A stretch of 5,538 nucleotides of DNA, from NCBI GenBank assembly GCA_947472635.1, contig CANJDY010000202.1, positions 1 to 5,538 on the forward strand, read 5' to 3'. The notes beneath the pieces are model-generated. The model was not told the origin of the DNA. It made no database searches and saw only the letters and a list, made by a program, of their open reading frames with translations. This DNA comes from Chitinophagaceae bacterium (lineage in GTDB: Bacteria > Bacteroidota > Bacteroidia > Chitinophagales > Chitinophagaceae). This document shows positions 1 through 5,457 of this stretch, one piece after another. Numbering within the stretch: position 1 is the first letter of the stretch; each line of letters opens with the position of its first letter. The position numbers and the translations under genes are program-made.

Positions 1-27
1 CATCGCTTAACATTAAAAAACACAATT

Positions 28-459
28 ATGATCAAGTTACAAATCGTTGGCAATCTTGGTAAAGATTGCATCGTAAAAGAAGTAAACGGAAAAAATGTAA
101 TTAATTTCAGTGTAGCGCATACAGAGCGTTACAAGGACAGCCAGGGAAACCAAAAGGAAAGAACCACCTGGGTGGAATGTGCCTACTGGACAGACAAAAC
201 TGCCGTAGCCCAATATCTTACAAAAGGAAAAACTATTTACGCGGAGGGTTCTCCTGAAGCAGATGCTTACATGAATAAAGACAACCAGGCTGCTGCCACA
301 TTGAGAATGCGGGTACAAAGTGTACAATTGCTAGGAGGTACAGGAGGAGAAAATCCTACTCAAAATGCTGCACCGATGTCTGGAGCTGCCACATCAGCTA
401 CATTATCTAACCATTCGCCGGTAGCCAGCGAAGCAGGAGCAGATGATTTGCCATTTTAA
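28..459 (+). CDS. ssb: Single-stranded DNA-binding protein SSB
   Basis: SSB coats single-stranded DNA during replication, recombination and repair and recruits partner enzymes through its C-terminal tip. The 143-residue product has an N-terminal OB-fold domain at about residues 1-103: it opens with IVGNLGKD (6-13), continues with the core NFSVAHTE (26-33) and the aromatic W48/Y53/W54 region, and ends with the strand RVQSVQLLGG (95-104). A Ser/Ala/Asn-rich, presumably disordered linker follows, ending in the acidic tip DDLPF, a variant of the usual DDDIPF that docks SSB partners. The length is a little short but normal for the family. The ATG at 28 gives the usual N-terminus, with only A-rich sequence and no Shine-Dalgarno site before it. 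Any promoter or upstream gene lies outside the window. A strong hairpin terminator follows 18 bases after the stop, so this is the end of its transcript. Identity is clear; whether it is the only SSB in the genome cannot be seen. Confidence 0.97.
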   Translation: MIKLQIVGNLGKDCIVKEVNGKNVINFSVAHTERYKDSQGNQKERTTWVECAYWTDKTAVAQYLTKGKTIYAEGSPEADAYMNKDNQAAATLRMRVQSVQLLGGTGGENPTQNAAPMSGAATSATLSNHSPVASEAGADDLPF

Positions 460-477
460 CGGAGCTAGTCAGTAATC

Positions 478-512
478 AAAAAAAGCGAGGCGATTTATTG
501 CTTCGCTTTTTT
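478..512 (+). terminator. Intrinsic terminator of ssb, possibly bidirectional
   Basis: GCGAGGC at 485-491 pairs with GCTTCGC at 500-506 (one G-U pair) around an 8-base loop. The stem is extended by seven A (478-484) against six T (507-512). This is a textbook rho-independent terminator for ssb, 18 bases after its stop. Because the A-run before the stem becomes a T-run on the other strand, the same element could also stop a minus-strand transcript coming from the spacer to its right. Confidence 0.88.
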
Positions 513-624
513 GTTATTATGATTCCCTTTCTCCACTCTGCCAGTTCGGTTATTTATCCACTTAGGGATGGCAACTCCTTAAAATAGTTGAAAAAACATC
601 CATTGGTGAGCAGTAAGGACTAAG

Positions 625-702
625 CTAATCTTCCTGTAAATTTGCTGTTGGTGACTTGCCATTGAGCCCTCCAGCCAAAATTTTGTGTAATTGTTCTTTC
701 AT
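625..702 (-). CDS. Possible small ORF, 25 residues, unknown
   Basis: On the minus strand an ATG at 702-700 opens a 25-codon frame ending in TAG at 627-625. The peptide starts MKEQLHKILAGGLNGKSP and ends NLQED. It is preceded by an A-rich leader like those of real starts in this window, and lies about 50 bases downstream of a minus-strand promoter-like site (757-786). A 12-codon frame starting at 735 ends with its TGA overlapping this ATG. The frame could equally be chance: a 25-codon open run is common, and I recognise no family. If the transcript is real it may instead be a noncoding RNA. Low confidence. Confidence 0.2.
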   Translation of the reverse strand: MKEQLHKILAGGLNGKSPTANLQED

Positions 703-756
703 TGGGATATTATTTTAACTTTTTTTTGCATACTCATCTTGGACTCCCTTCGTTTA

Positions 757-786
757 CAAATACATCTTAGAGTTTTGATAGTTCAA
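757..786 (-). promoter_or_regulatory. Minus-strand promoter-like site in spacer
   Basis: Read on the minus strand, TTG (786-784) is followed after 19 bases by TGTATTTG (764-757), which matches seven of eight positions of the Bacteroidota -7 box TAnnTTTG. The predicted start would be near 752, firing leftward through the spacer toward the ssb terminator. Its upstream TTG sits in the near-palindrome CAATAATTG shared with the plus-strand exbB promoter. The match is inferred from a short pattern and may be coincidental. Confidence 0.3.
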
Positions 787-789
787 TAA

Positions 790-818
790 TTGAATAAGCT
801 AAGAAACTATTACATTTG
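790..818 (+). promoter_or_regulatory. Probable exbB promoter (TTG-N18-TAnnTTTG)
   Basis: TTG at 790-792 is followed after 18 bases by TACATTTG at 811-818, a perfect match to the Bacteroidota -7 consensus TAnnTTTG with an accepted spacing. Transcription would begin around 822-825, leaving a very short leader before the exbB ATG at 837. The location directly ahead of the first gene after a terminator supports the call. Confidence 0.6.
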
Positions 819-836
819 TCCTAAATTACATATTCC

Positions 837-1514
837 ATGATTGATATTATTTTACAAGTAGATTCGCTCAGTACAGCTGCTAGCTCTGCCGGACAGGTAG
901 AGTCTGTTTGGAGTTTATTAGGCAAAGGTGGACCACTCATGATACCGATGGGTATTTTATTTTCGTTGGCTGTTTTCTTCTTTATTGAAAGATTACTGGC
1001 TATCAACAAAGCGGGTAAAATAGATGATAATTTTATGCGTCAGGTTCGAGATCATATTATTACCGGTAATGTGACTGCTGCAAGAAGTCTTGCAAAAAAC
1101 ACCGATAATCCTGTTGCCAGAATGATTGACAAGGGAATTCAAAGAATTGGTAAACCCATCGATGCAATTGAAAAAAGTATGGACAATGTAGGAAAGCTTG
1201 AAATGTACAAGATGGAAAAAAACCTTTCCATCTTGTCTGTAATATCTCGCATAGCGCCGTTGTTTGGTTTTGTTGGAACCATAGTAGGGTTAGTATTGTT
1301 GCTAAAACAATTTGCCACGATAAGTAATCCCTCTGTAAGTCAGATTGCTGATGCCATGTATGTAAAATTAATTACCAGTGCCAGTGGGTTGATTATTGGG
1401 ATGTTGGCTTACCTGGGGTATAGTTATCTGGATACGCAAATCAACCGTACAGCCAATAGGATGGAATCTGCTAGCAGTGATTTTATTGATATGCTGCAGG
1501 AACCACAGAAATAG
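837..1514 (+). CDS. exbB: ExbB/TolQ/MotA-family proton channel protein
   Basis: This is an inner-membrane proton-channel subunit that, with an ExbD/TolR partner, uses the proton motive force to drive an envelope machine, either TonB-dependent uptake or a Tol-like system. The 225-residue product has three likely membrane spans: about 33-54, 132-157 and 176-198. A cytoplasmic loop rich in charged residues lies between the first two and contains NPVARMIDKGIQRIG (91-105). The family signature APLFGFVGTIVGLV (140-153) and SASGLIIGMLAY (181-192) are clear; Thr148 and Thr180 match the channel-lining threonines of the family. Start at ATG 837 gives a short polar N-terminus as in Bacteroidota homologues and sits just below a good promoter. 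The exbD gene follows after 111 bases. ExbB, TolQ and related motor proteins are hard to separate by sequence alone, so the symbol is provisional. Confidence 0.88.
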   Translation: MIDIILQVDSLSTAASSAGQVESVWSLLGKGGPLMIPMGILFSLAVFFFIERLLAINKAGKIDDNFMRQVRDHIITGNVTAARSLAKNTDNPVARMIDKGIQRIGKPIDAIEKSMDNVGKLEMYKMEKNLSILSVISRIAPLFGFVGTIVGLVLLLKQFATISNPSVSQIADAMYVKLITSASGLIIGMLAYLGYSYLDTQINRTANRMESASSDFIDMLQEPQK

Positions 1515-1625
1515 AAACTAATTAATTGATGACCAATTCTTGCAATAAAGCTAATTTTTTTTCAGTTATCTTTCTATAACAGACAATCAAATATCAGTCA
1601 TCCATTTAAAAATTATCATTTATAA

Positions 1626-2033
1626 ATGAGCCTTCGAAGAAATAATTTAAGACAGCGACATGATGAAGTGGATACCGGTCCACTAAATGATATTTTATTT
1701 ATCTTATTGATGTTCTTTTTAATGATCTCTACATTGGCTAATCCCAATGTAATCAAGATGAGTGTACCCCGTGCAAAGAGTGATACCAAAACAAAGCAAA
1801 GTGTAGTAGTGAGTGTAGATAAGGACAAAAATATTTATGTGGGATCTAGGCTCATATCCATGGATTCGCTAGAATCTGCATTAAGGCAGTATATTAATCA
1901 AGGGGATAGTATTAAGCCTGCAGTGGTAATTAATGCTGATTCTGTAGCCCATTGGGGCGAAATTGTTCGGGTGATGAAAGTTGCTCGCCGATTAGGGGCT
2001 TCCACTTCAGCTACTGTTACCGGCAACGATTAA
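1626..2033 (+). CDS. exbD: ExbD/TolR-family biopolymer transport protein
   Basis: This is the partner of the ExbB-type channel: a single-span inner-membrane protein with a periplasmic domain that couples proton flow to an energy transducer. The 135-residue product has a basic cytoplasmic N-terminus, a membrane span at about 22-40 and a periplasmic domain to the C-terminus. Asp22, in PLNDILFILLMFF (19-31), lines up with the proton-carrying Asp25 of E. coli ExbD. The periplasmic part shows the family pattern VVINADSVAHWGEIVRVM (100-117). The ATG at 1626 gives a normal N-terminus. The 111-base gap after exbB is wider than usual for an operon; TAATTTTT at 1552-1559, a partial -7 match, could add an internal promoter, but co-transcription is the simpler reading. 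The gene ends 15 bases from the stop of convergent prmC, so no TonB gene follows. Confidence 0.9.
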   Translation: MSLRRNNLRQRHDEVDTGPLNDILFILLMFFLMISTLANPNVIKMSVPRAKSDTKTKQSVVVSVDKDKNIYVGSRLISMDSLESALRQYINQGDSIKPAVVINADSVAHWGEIVRVMKVARRLGASTSATVTGND

Positions 2034-2048
2034 GCGGCAGCTCACTGA

Positions 2049-2933
2049 TTATAAATCGACCAATTGTTTGGTAATGATTAACATCCGTTGTTTTCCGAAA
2101 ATGTCTTTTTTTATTTCAACTTGGTAGTCATTCTCAAATATAGCGGCTGTTTGTTTTGCATACTCCTCATGTATTTCTACAAAAATAGTTCCATTGTTTA
2201 AGAGATGCGTTTTTCCAAAAATGGCAATTTTTTCATAAAATATAAAGGGGGCGCTGTCTTTTACAAATAGCGCTTTGTGTGGCTCAAATTGAGTTACATT
2301 TTTATCTAATATTTTTTTCTCATTAAGCGGAATATAGGGAGGGTTGCTTATAATAATGTCCACTTTGGGTAATTGATTCCAATTGGTTTCATTCAAAAAA
2401 TCAATTTCAATAAAATCGATTTCAGCTTTTTGAAGTAGCGCATTTTCTTTGGCAACCAGTAATGCTCCTTTGCTTACATCAATTGCATATACCATTGTAG
2501 TAGGCAAATTTTTCTTTATAGCAATGGCGATACATCCGCTTCCTGTTCCGATATCTAGAATTGAAATTCTGTCGCCCGATATCGACGGCAGTTTTTTTTC
2601 TTTCCCACAGTAATCTACTACTAATTGAACCAGTTCTTCAGTTTCGGGTCTCGGAATCAGTACCTGTTCATTTACGATAAGTTTCATTTTGTAAAACCAA
2701 GCTTCCCCTACAACATATTGCACCGGCTTGTGTTGAAGTAAATCACTAAGGCAGCTTTCAAGTTGCGTGGTTATTTCGGGTGCGAGGGTTTGTTGGGGAT
2801 TTTTGATTTGGTCAGATCGATGAAGACAGGCTACCTTTTCAAATACCCAGTCAGTGATTACCATGGCTTCATTTGCACTGTAAATTGGTTGAAGCTGAAC
2901 AAGATAGTCTCTGTATATTTCTTTAATCGTCAT
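2049..2933 (-). CDS. prmC: Peptide chain release factor N5-glutamine methyltransferase
   Basis: PrmC (HemK) transfers a methyl group from S-adenosylmethionine to the glutamine of the GGQ motif in release factors RF1 and RF2, improving translation termination in the cytoplasm. Counting from the ATG at 2933-2931 (294 residues), the helical release-factor-binding N-domain covers about 1-75. The hallmark IPRPETEELV is at 93-102, the SAM-binding loop DIGTGSGCIAIA at 127-138, and the catalytic NPPY that holds the target glutamine at 197-200. The C-terminal DIFGKQRML (277-285) is also typical. An in-frame ATG at 2945-2943 would add four residues (MFAL). I prefer the inner start because MTIKEIYRDYL fits the family and a -7-like box overlaps the outer start. 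The gene is convergent with exbD and divergent from ribD. No hairpin is visible after its stop. Confidence 0.95.
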   Translation of the reverse strand: MTIKEIYRDYLVQLQPIYSANEAMVITDWVFEKVACLHRSDQIKNPQQTLAPEITTQLESCLSDLLQHKPVQYVVGEAWFYKMKLIVNEQVLIPRPETEELVQLVVDYCGKEKKLPSISGDRISILDIGTGSGCIAIAIKKNLPTTMVYAIDVSKGALLVAKENALLQKAEIDFIEIDFLNETNWNQLPKVDIIISNPPYIPLNEKKILDKNVTQFEPHKALFVKDSAPFIFYEKIAIFGKTHLLNNGTIFVEIHEEYAKQTAAIFENDYQVEIKKDIFGKQRMLIITKQLVDL

Positions 2934-2938
2934 TAAAG

Positions 2939-2946
2939 CAAACATA
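2939..2946 (-). promoter_or_regulatory. Possible prmC -7 box
   Basis: Read on the minus strand, TATGTTTG matches TAnnTTTG exactly and lies just upstream of the preferred prmC start at 2933. Transcription would then begin almost at that ATG, giving a nearly leaderless message. No TTG lies 17-23 bases upstream, so the match is incomplete. Confidence 0.35.
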
Positions 2947-2963
2947 GTTAATTTTTCTATTCA

Positions 2964-2971
2964 TACTTTTG
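2964..2971 (+). promoter_or_regulatory. Possible ribD -7 box
   Basis: TACTTTTG matches TAnnTTTG exactly and ends four bases before the proposed TTG start of ribD at 2976. If used, the message would begin at or next to the start codon. No TTG element lies at the usual upstream distance. The prmC-ribD gap is too short to hold an FMN riboswitch. Confidence 0.38.
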
Positions 2972-2975
2972 CTAC

Positions 2976-4025
2976 TTGATTTCTGATGAAACATATATGC
3001 GTCGTTGTTTTGAACTGGCAAAACTGGGAGAAGGCAATGTAGCGCCCAATCCAATGGTAGGGGCTGTGCTGGTGTTTAATGGCCTTATTATTGGCGAAGG
3101 CTATCACCGTGCTTATGGCAATGCACACGCTGAGGTGAATTGCATTAATAACGTTGCTAAAGAGCATGTACACCTGGTAGATCAGTCCACCTTGTATGTC
3201 TCACTTGAGCCCTGTTCACATTTTGGTAAAACTCCACCTTGTACTAATCTAATCATTGAAAAAAGAATTCCGAAGGTAGTGATCGCTTGTAGCGATCCCT
3301 TTTTGGAGGTAGATGGAAAAGGAATTGTACAATTAGAGGCTGCCGGTATTGAGGTGGTTACTCCTTTATTGGAAAAGGAGGCATTGGAGCTAAATAAGCG
3401 TTTTTTTACTTTTCATACCCGGCATCGGCCCTATATTATTTTGAAATGGGCGCAAACAGCCAACGAAATGATTGCCCACAATGATTATTCCCGCTTATTG
3501 ATTAGCAATGAAAAAACCAATCGACAAGTTCATAAGTGGCGAACTGAGGAAGCGTCTATTTTAGTGGGCACTACCACTGCTTTGCGGGATAACCCATCAT
3601 TAACCACTCGTTTATGGCCAGGTAACAACCCCATTCGGCTGGTGATTGATAAAGATTTAAAGCTACCTGCCGTTCATCATTTATTGGATGGTTCAGTTAA
3701 GACCATCGTGTTCAATGCCATTCGGCAGGAGAATGTAGGCTTATTAGTATATCATAGAATTTCGGGAAATGATAACTGGGTGACACAAATTACAGAAGCA
3801 CTCTATGAGATGAATATTCAAAGTGTGTTGGTCGAAGGAGGGGCTAGTTTATTACAATCTTTCATTGATGCAAATTGCTGGGACGAAGCTAGGGTAATCA
3901 CAAATACAGAAATGGAAATCCCCTCCGGCTTGAAAGCGCCGTTGCTTTTGAATGCTGAAAAAGGGTTTATCCAAATAATCGAAAAGGATACCATTCAATA
4001 TTATCGCCGTATTTCAAAGGGTTGA
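2976..4025 (+). CDS. ribD: Bifunctional riboflavin biosynthesis deaminase/reductase RibD
   Basis: RibD carries out two consecutive cytoplasmic steps of riboflavin synthesis: deamination of the diaminopyrimidine made from GTP, then NADPH-dependent reduction of its ribosyl side chain. The 349-residue product has the zinc-dependent deaminase domain at about 1-145, with HAE (51-53) and PCSHFGKTPPC (79-89) supplying the His51, Cys80 and Cys89 zinc ligands and Glu53 the catalytic acid. The reductase domain runs from about 152 (RPYIILKWAQT) to the end, with ILVGTTTALRDNPSLTTR (195-212) and LVEGGASLLQSF (285-296). Length is usual. The start is TTG at 2976: the next ATG (2997) would remove ISDETY, which belongs to the conserved N-terminus, and an in-frame stop at 2949-2951 leaves no other good choice. 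No other riboflavin gene is in the window, so it stands alone, divergent from prmC. Confidence 0.95.
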   Translation: MISDETYMRRCFELAKLGEGNVAPNPMVGAVLVFNGLIIGEGYHRAYGNAHAEVNCINNVAKEHVHLVDQSTLYVSLEPCSHFGKTPPCTNLIIEKRIPKVVIACSDPFLEVDGKGIVQLEAAGIEVVTPLLEKEALELNKRFFTFHTRHRPYIILKWAQTANEMIAHNDYSRLLISNEKTNRQVHKWRTEEASILVGTTTALRDNPSLTTRLWPGNNPIRLVIDKDLKLPAVHHLLDGSVKTIVFNAIRQENVGLLVYHRISGNDNWVTQITEALYEMNIQSVLVEGGASLLQSFIDANCWDEARVITNTEMEIPSGLKAPLLLNAEKGFIQIIEKDTIQYYRRISKG

Positions 4026-4030
4026 TTTTT

Positions 4031-4057
4031 AAATCTATTTTTTTCGATAGATTTTTT
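4031..4057 (+). terminator. Probable terminator after ribD
   Basis: AAATCTAT at 4031-4038 pairs perfectly with ATAGATTT at 4047-4054 around an 8-base loop, and the T-run continues to 4057. It begins 6 bases after the ribD stop. The stem is AT-rich and therefore weaker than the ssb terminator, so some read-through into the next gene is possible. Confidence 0.55.
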
Positions 4058-4095
4058 ATCGGTGTCCATTTTTGTACAATTGTATTTTAATAAAT

Positions 4096-4704
4096 ATGAG
4101 TGAATCAGAATTTTATAAAACAATCGAGCAGGCTGCTGTAGCTGAATATAAAGATAGGGGAAGTAAGTTTTTAGCTTTCGCCAATCCAATTGTTACAGCA
4201 GATGATTTTAAAAAGCAGCTATTTTTATTAAAGAAAGAGCATCCCAAAGCGGCCCACCACTGTTTTGCCTATCGTATTGGTACAGACGGAAATAGCTTTC
4301 GGGTAAGTGATGATGGAGAGCCTGCTGGTTCTGCAGGTAAACCGATGCTTGGTCAAATAGACAGCAAGGAAGTAACCAATATTGCAGTAATTGTAGTGCG
4401 TTATTTTGGAGGAAGTTTGTTAGGGGTACCTGGGCTAATCAATGCTTATAAAACAGTAACTAGCCTGGTTTTACAGGTAACGCCCATCGTTCAAAAGCAA
4501 ATTGAAGAAGCCTATATTATTCATTTCGATTACACCCAAATCAATGATGTGATGATGGTTTTAAAGCAATGCAGCTGTACCGTCATTACACAGGAAATGC
4601 AGTTGTTCTGTAATATTACTACTGGAATCCCAAAAAGCCGTTTGACGGAGGTGCTGTACCGGCTCAAAGAATTACAAAATGTGGAGACAAAAAAAATTGT
4701 CTGA
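4096..4704 (+). CDS. YigZ/IMPACT family protein (UPF0029)
   Basis: This is a conserved protein of the YigZ/IMPACT family; eukaryotic IMPACT modulates the Gcn2 stress kinase, but the bacterial role is not settled. The 202-residue product contains the UPF0029 N-terminal domain at about 1-125, with RGSKFLAFA (21-29), HHCFAYRIG (54-62), SDDGEPAGSAGKPML (71-85) and VIVVRYFGGSLLGVPGL (98-114). A smaller C-terminal ferredoxin-like domain (DUF1949 type) follows, at about 138-202. The ATG at 4096 is preferred over an in-frame TTG at 4072 because MSESEFYKTI fits the family and the earlier codons lie in AT-rich spacer. CATTTTTG at 4067-4074 resembles a -7 box at seven of eight positions. It heads a same-strand run of three genes; whether all are one transcript is unclear. 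Confidence 0.9.
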   Translation: MSESEFYKTIEQAAVAEYKDRGSKFLAFANPIVTADDFKKQLFLLKKEHPKAAHHCFAYRIGTDGNSFRVSDDGEPAGSAGKPMLGQIDSKEVTNIAVIVVRYFGGSLLGVPGLINAYKTVTSLVLQVTPIVQKQIEEAYIIHFDYTQINDVMMVLKQCSCTVITQEMQLFCNITTGIPKSRLTEVLYRLKELQNVETKKIV

Positions 4705-4742
4705 TTGCTTGATTTCTTGTAATTTTCTATAAATTAAAGAAG

Positions 4743-5093
4743 ATGTCAGCAGAAAAAAAATACACTAGTTTTTGGAGTTTTTATCCTTATTACCTTATCG
4801 AACATAGCAATCCCAAAAATAGAGGGCTACATTTTGTTGGAACCGCCTTGATTCTAGGGTTATTAGTTGCAGGAATTATTTTTCAAAATTGGAATTTGAT
4901 TGCTGCCATTCCTTTTTGCGGGTATGGCTTTGCTTGGGTAGGTCATTTTTTTATAGAAAAGAACCGCCCTGCCACTTTTACTTATCCGCTCTATAGTTTA
5001 GGGAGCGACTTTGTAATGTTTTGGCATATACTAACTGGGCAGCTAAAAAAGAAAATGGCGGATGCAAAAGCCCAAATTCCCAGCCAACCGTAA
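4743..5093 (+). CDS. DUF962 / Mpo1-like membrane protein
   Basis: This small integral membrane protein belongs to the DUF962 family, which includes yeast Mpo1, an iron-dependent dioxygenase that alpha-oxidises 2-hydroxy fatty acids derived from phytosphingosine. The bacterial activity is not established and I infer only the family. The 116-residue product carries the signature YYLIEHSNPKNRGLHFVGT (16-34) and GFAWVGHFFIEKNRPATF (62-79), then SLGSDFVMF (85-93). The histidines at 21, 30 and 68 correspond to conserved family histidines proposed to bind iron. Hydrophobic spans lie at about 31-48, 51-69 and 83-99. The start at ATG 4743 follows the previous stop by 38 bases; TTG (4697-4699) and TAATTTTC (4720-4727), 20 bases apart, could form a weak promoter. 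Its TAA directly abuts the ATG of the next gene, suggesting co-translation. Confidence 0.9.
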   Translation: MSAEKKYTSFWSFYPYYLIEHSNPKNRGLHFVGTALILGLLVAGIIFQNWNLIAAIPFCGYGFAWVGHFFIEKNRPATFTYPLYSLGSDFVMFWHILTGQLKKKMADAKAQIPSQP

Positions 5094-5429
5094 ATGAACA
5101 TAGAGCTGTTACGAGATTATAGTATTCAAAAGCCATTCGTTACCGAAGGTTTTCCTTTTGGCGAATCGGTGCTTGTTTTTAAAAATCAAGGGAAGGTTTT
5201 TTTATTAATCCCCTTGGATTCAATTCCTCTTCAATTTAACGTAAAGTGTGATCCTGAAATGGCCCTTGAATTAAGGGAAGCATATCCCCATTCGGTGCTG
5301 CCTGGTTATCATATGAATAAAAAGCATTGGAATACGATTATAGTGGATGGAGTTTTATCGAATAAGCAATTGTTTGATATGGTGGATGAGTCTTACCGGC
5401 TGGTAACAAAGGGAAGGTCATCGAAATAA
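5094..5429 (+). CDS. YjbR/MmcQ-like protein (DUF419)
   Basis: This is a small cytoplasmic protein of the YjbR/MmcQ family, a double-wing fold related to phage T4 MotA C-domain and sometimes proposed to bind DNA; its function is not established. The 111-residue product is close to full family length. The family pattern is clear: GFPFGESVLVFK (19-30), GKVFLLIPLD (33-42), KCDPEMALELREAYP (51-65), VLPGYHMNKKHWNTI (68-82) and the closing MVDESYRLV (96-104). The start codon follows immediately after the stop of the DUF962 gene (TAA then ATG, no gap), so its translation is probably coupled to that gene. The stop lies 28 bases from the stop of the convergent dehydrogenase gene, and no hairpin terminator is obvious between them. 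Confidence 0.92.
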   Translation: MNIELLRDYSIQKPFVTEGFPFGESVLVFKNQGKVFLLIPLDSIPLQFNVKCDPEMALELREAYPHSVLPGYHMNKKHWNTIIVDGVLSNKQLFDMVDESYRLVTKGRSSK

Positions 5430-5457
5430 ATCATCTGTAGGCGGGAAATAAATTGGG

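Larger units (their letters stand above)
513..789. other. Gene-poor spacer between ssb and exbB
   Basis: No open frame of ordinary size or recognisable coding remnant is visible on either strand here. The stretch is long for an otherwise compact region. What it does contain is a short minus-strand open frame (625-702), an A-rich segment just upstream of that frame, and promoter-like sequences at its right end. I do not recognise a known structured RNA or riboswitch. Minus-strand TGCCA and TGGCA near 540-580 could form a short stem, but this is weak. Confidence 0.5.

Noticed and set aside
1..27. End of an upstream gene (TAA at 8-10)
   Set aside because: Two codons before a stop in one frame cannot support a gene call, even though other genes are often found upstream of ssb.
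37..327. Minus-strand open frame of 96 codons inside ssb
   Set aside because: It is antisense to a clear SSB gene and its product is unlike any family I know; a shadow of the coding strand.
2030..2057. Possible shared terminator between convergent exbD and prmC
   Set aside because: Only a 5-base CGATT/AATCG pairing with a loop of about 20 bases and no T-run; too weak to call.
2946..2975. FMN riboswitch ahead of ribD
   Set aside because: The gap is about 30-40 bases, far too short for the roughly 140-base RFN element, and none of its conserved segments is present.
2961..3173. Minus-strand open frame of 70 codons over the start of ribD
   Set aside because: It overlaps conserved ribD deaminase codons in antisense and has no family resemblance.
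4072..4095. Eight-codon TTG-start extension of the YigZ-like gene
   Set aside because: The added residues lie in AT-rich spacer and are not part of the family; ATG 4096 gives the usual N-terminus.
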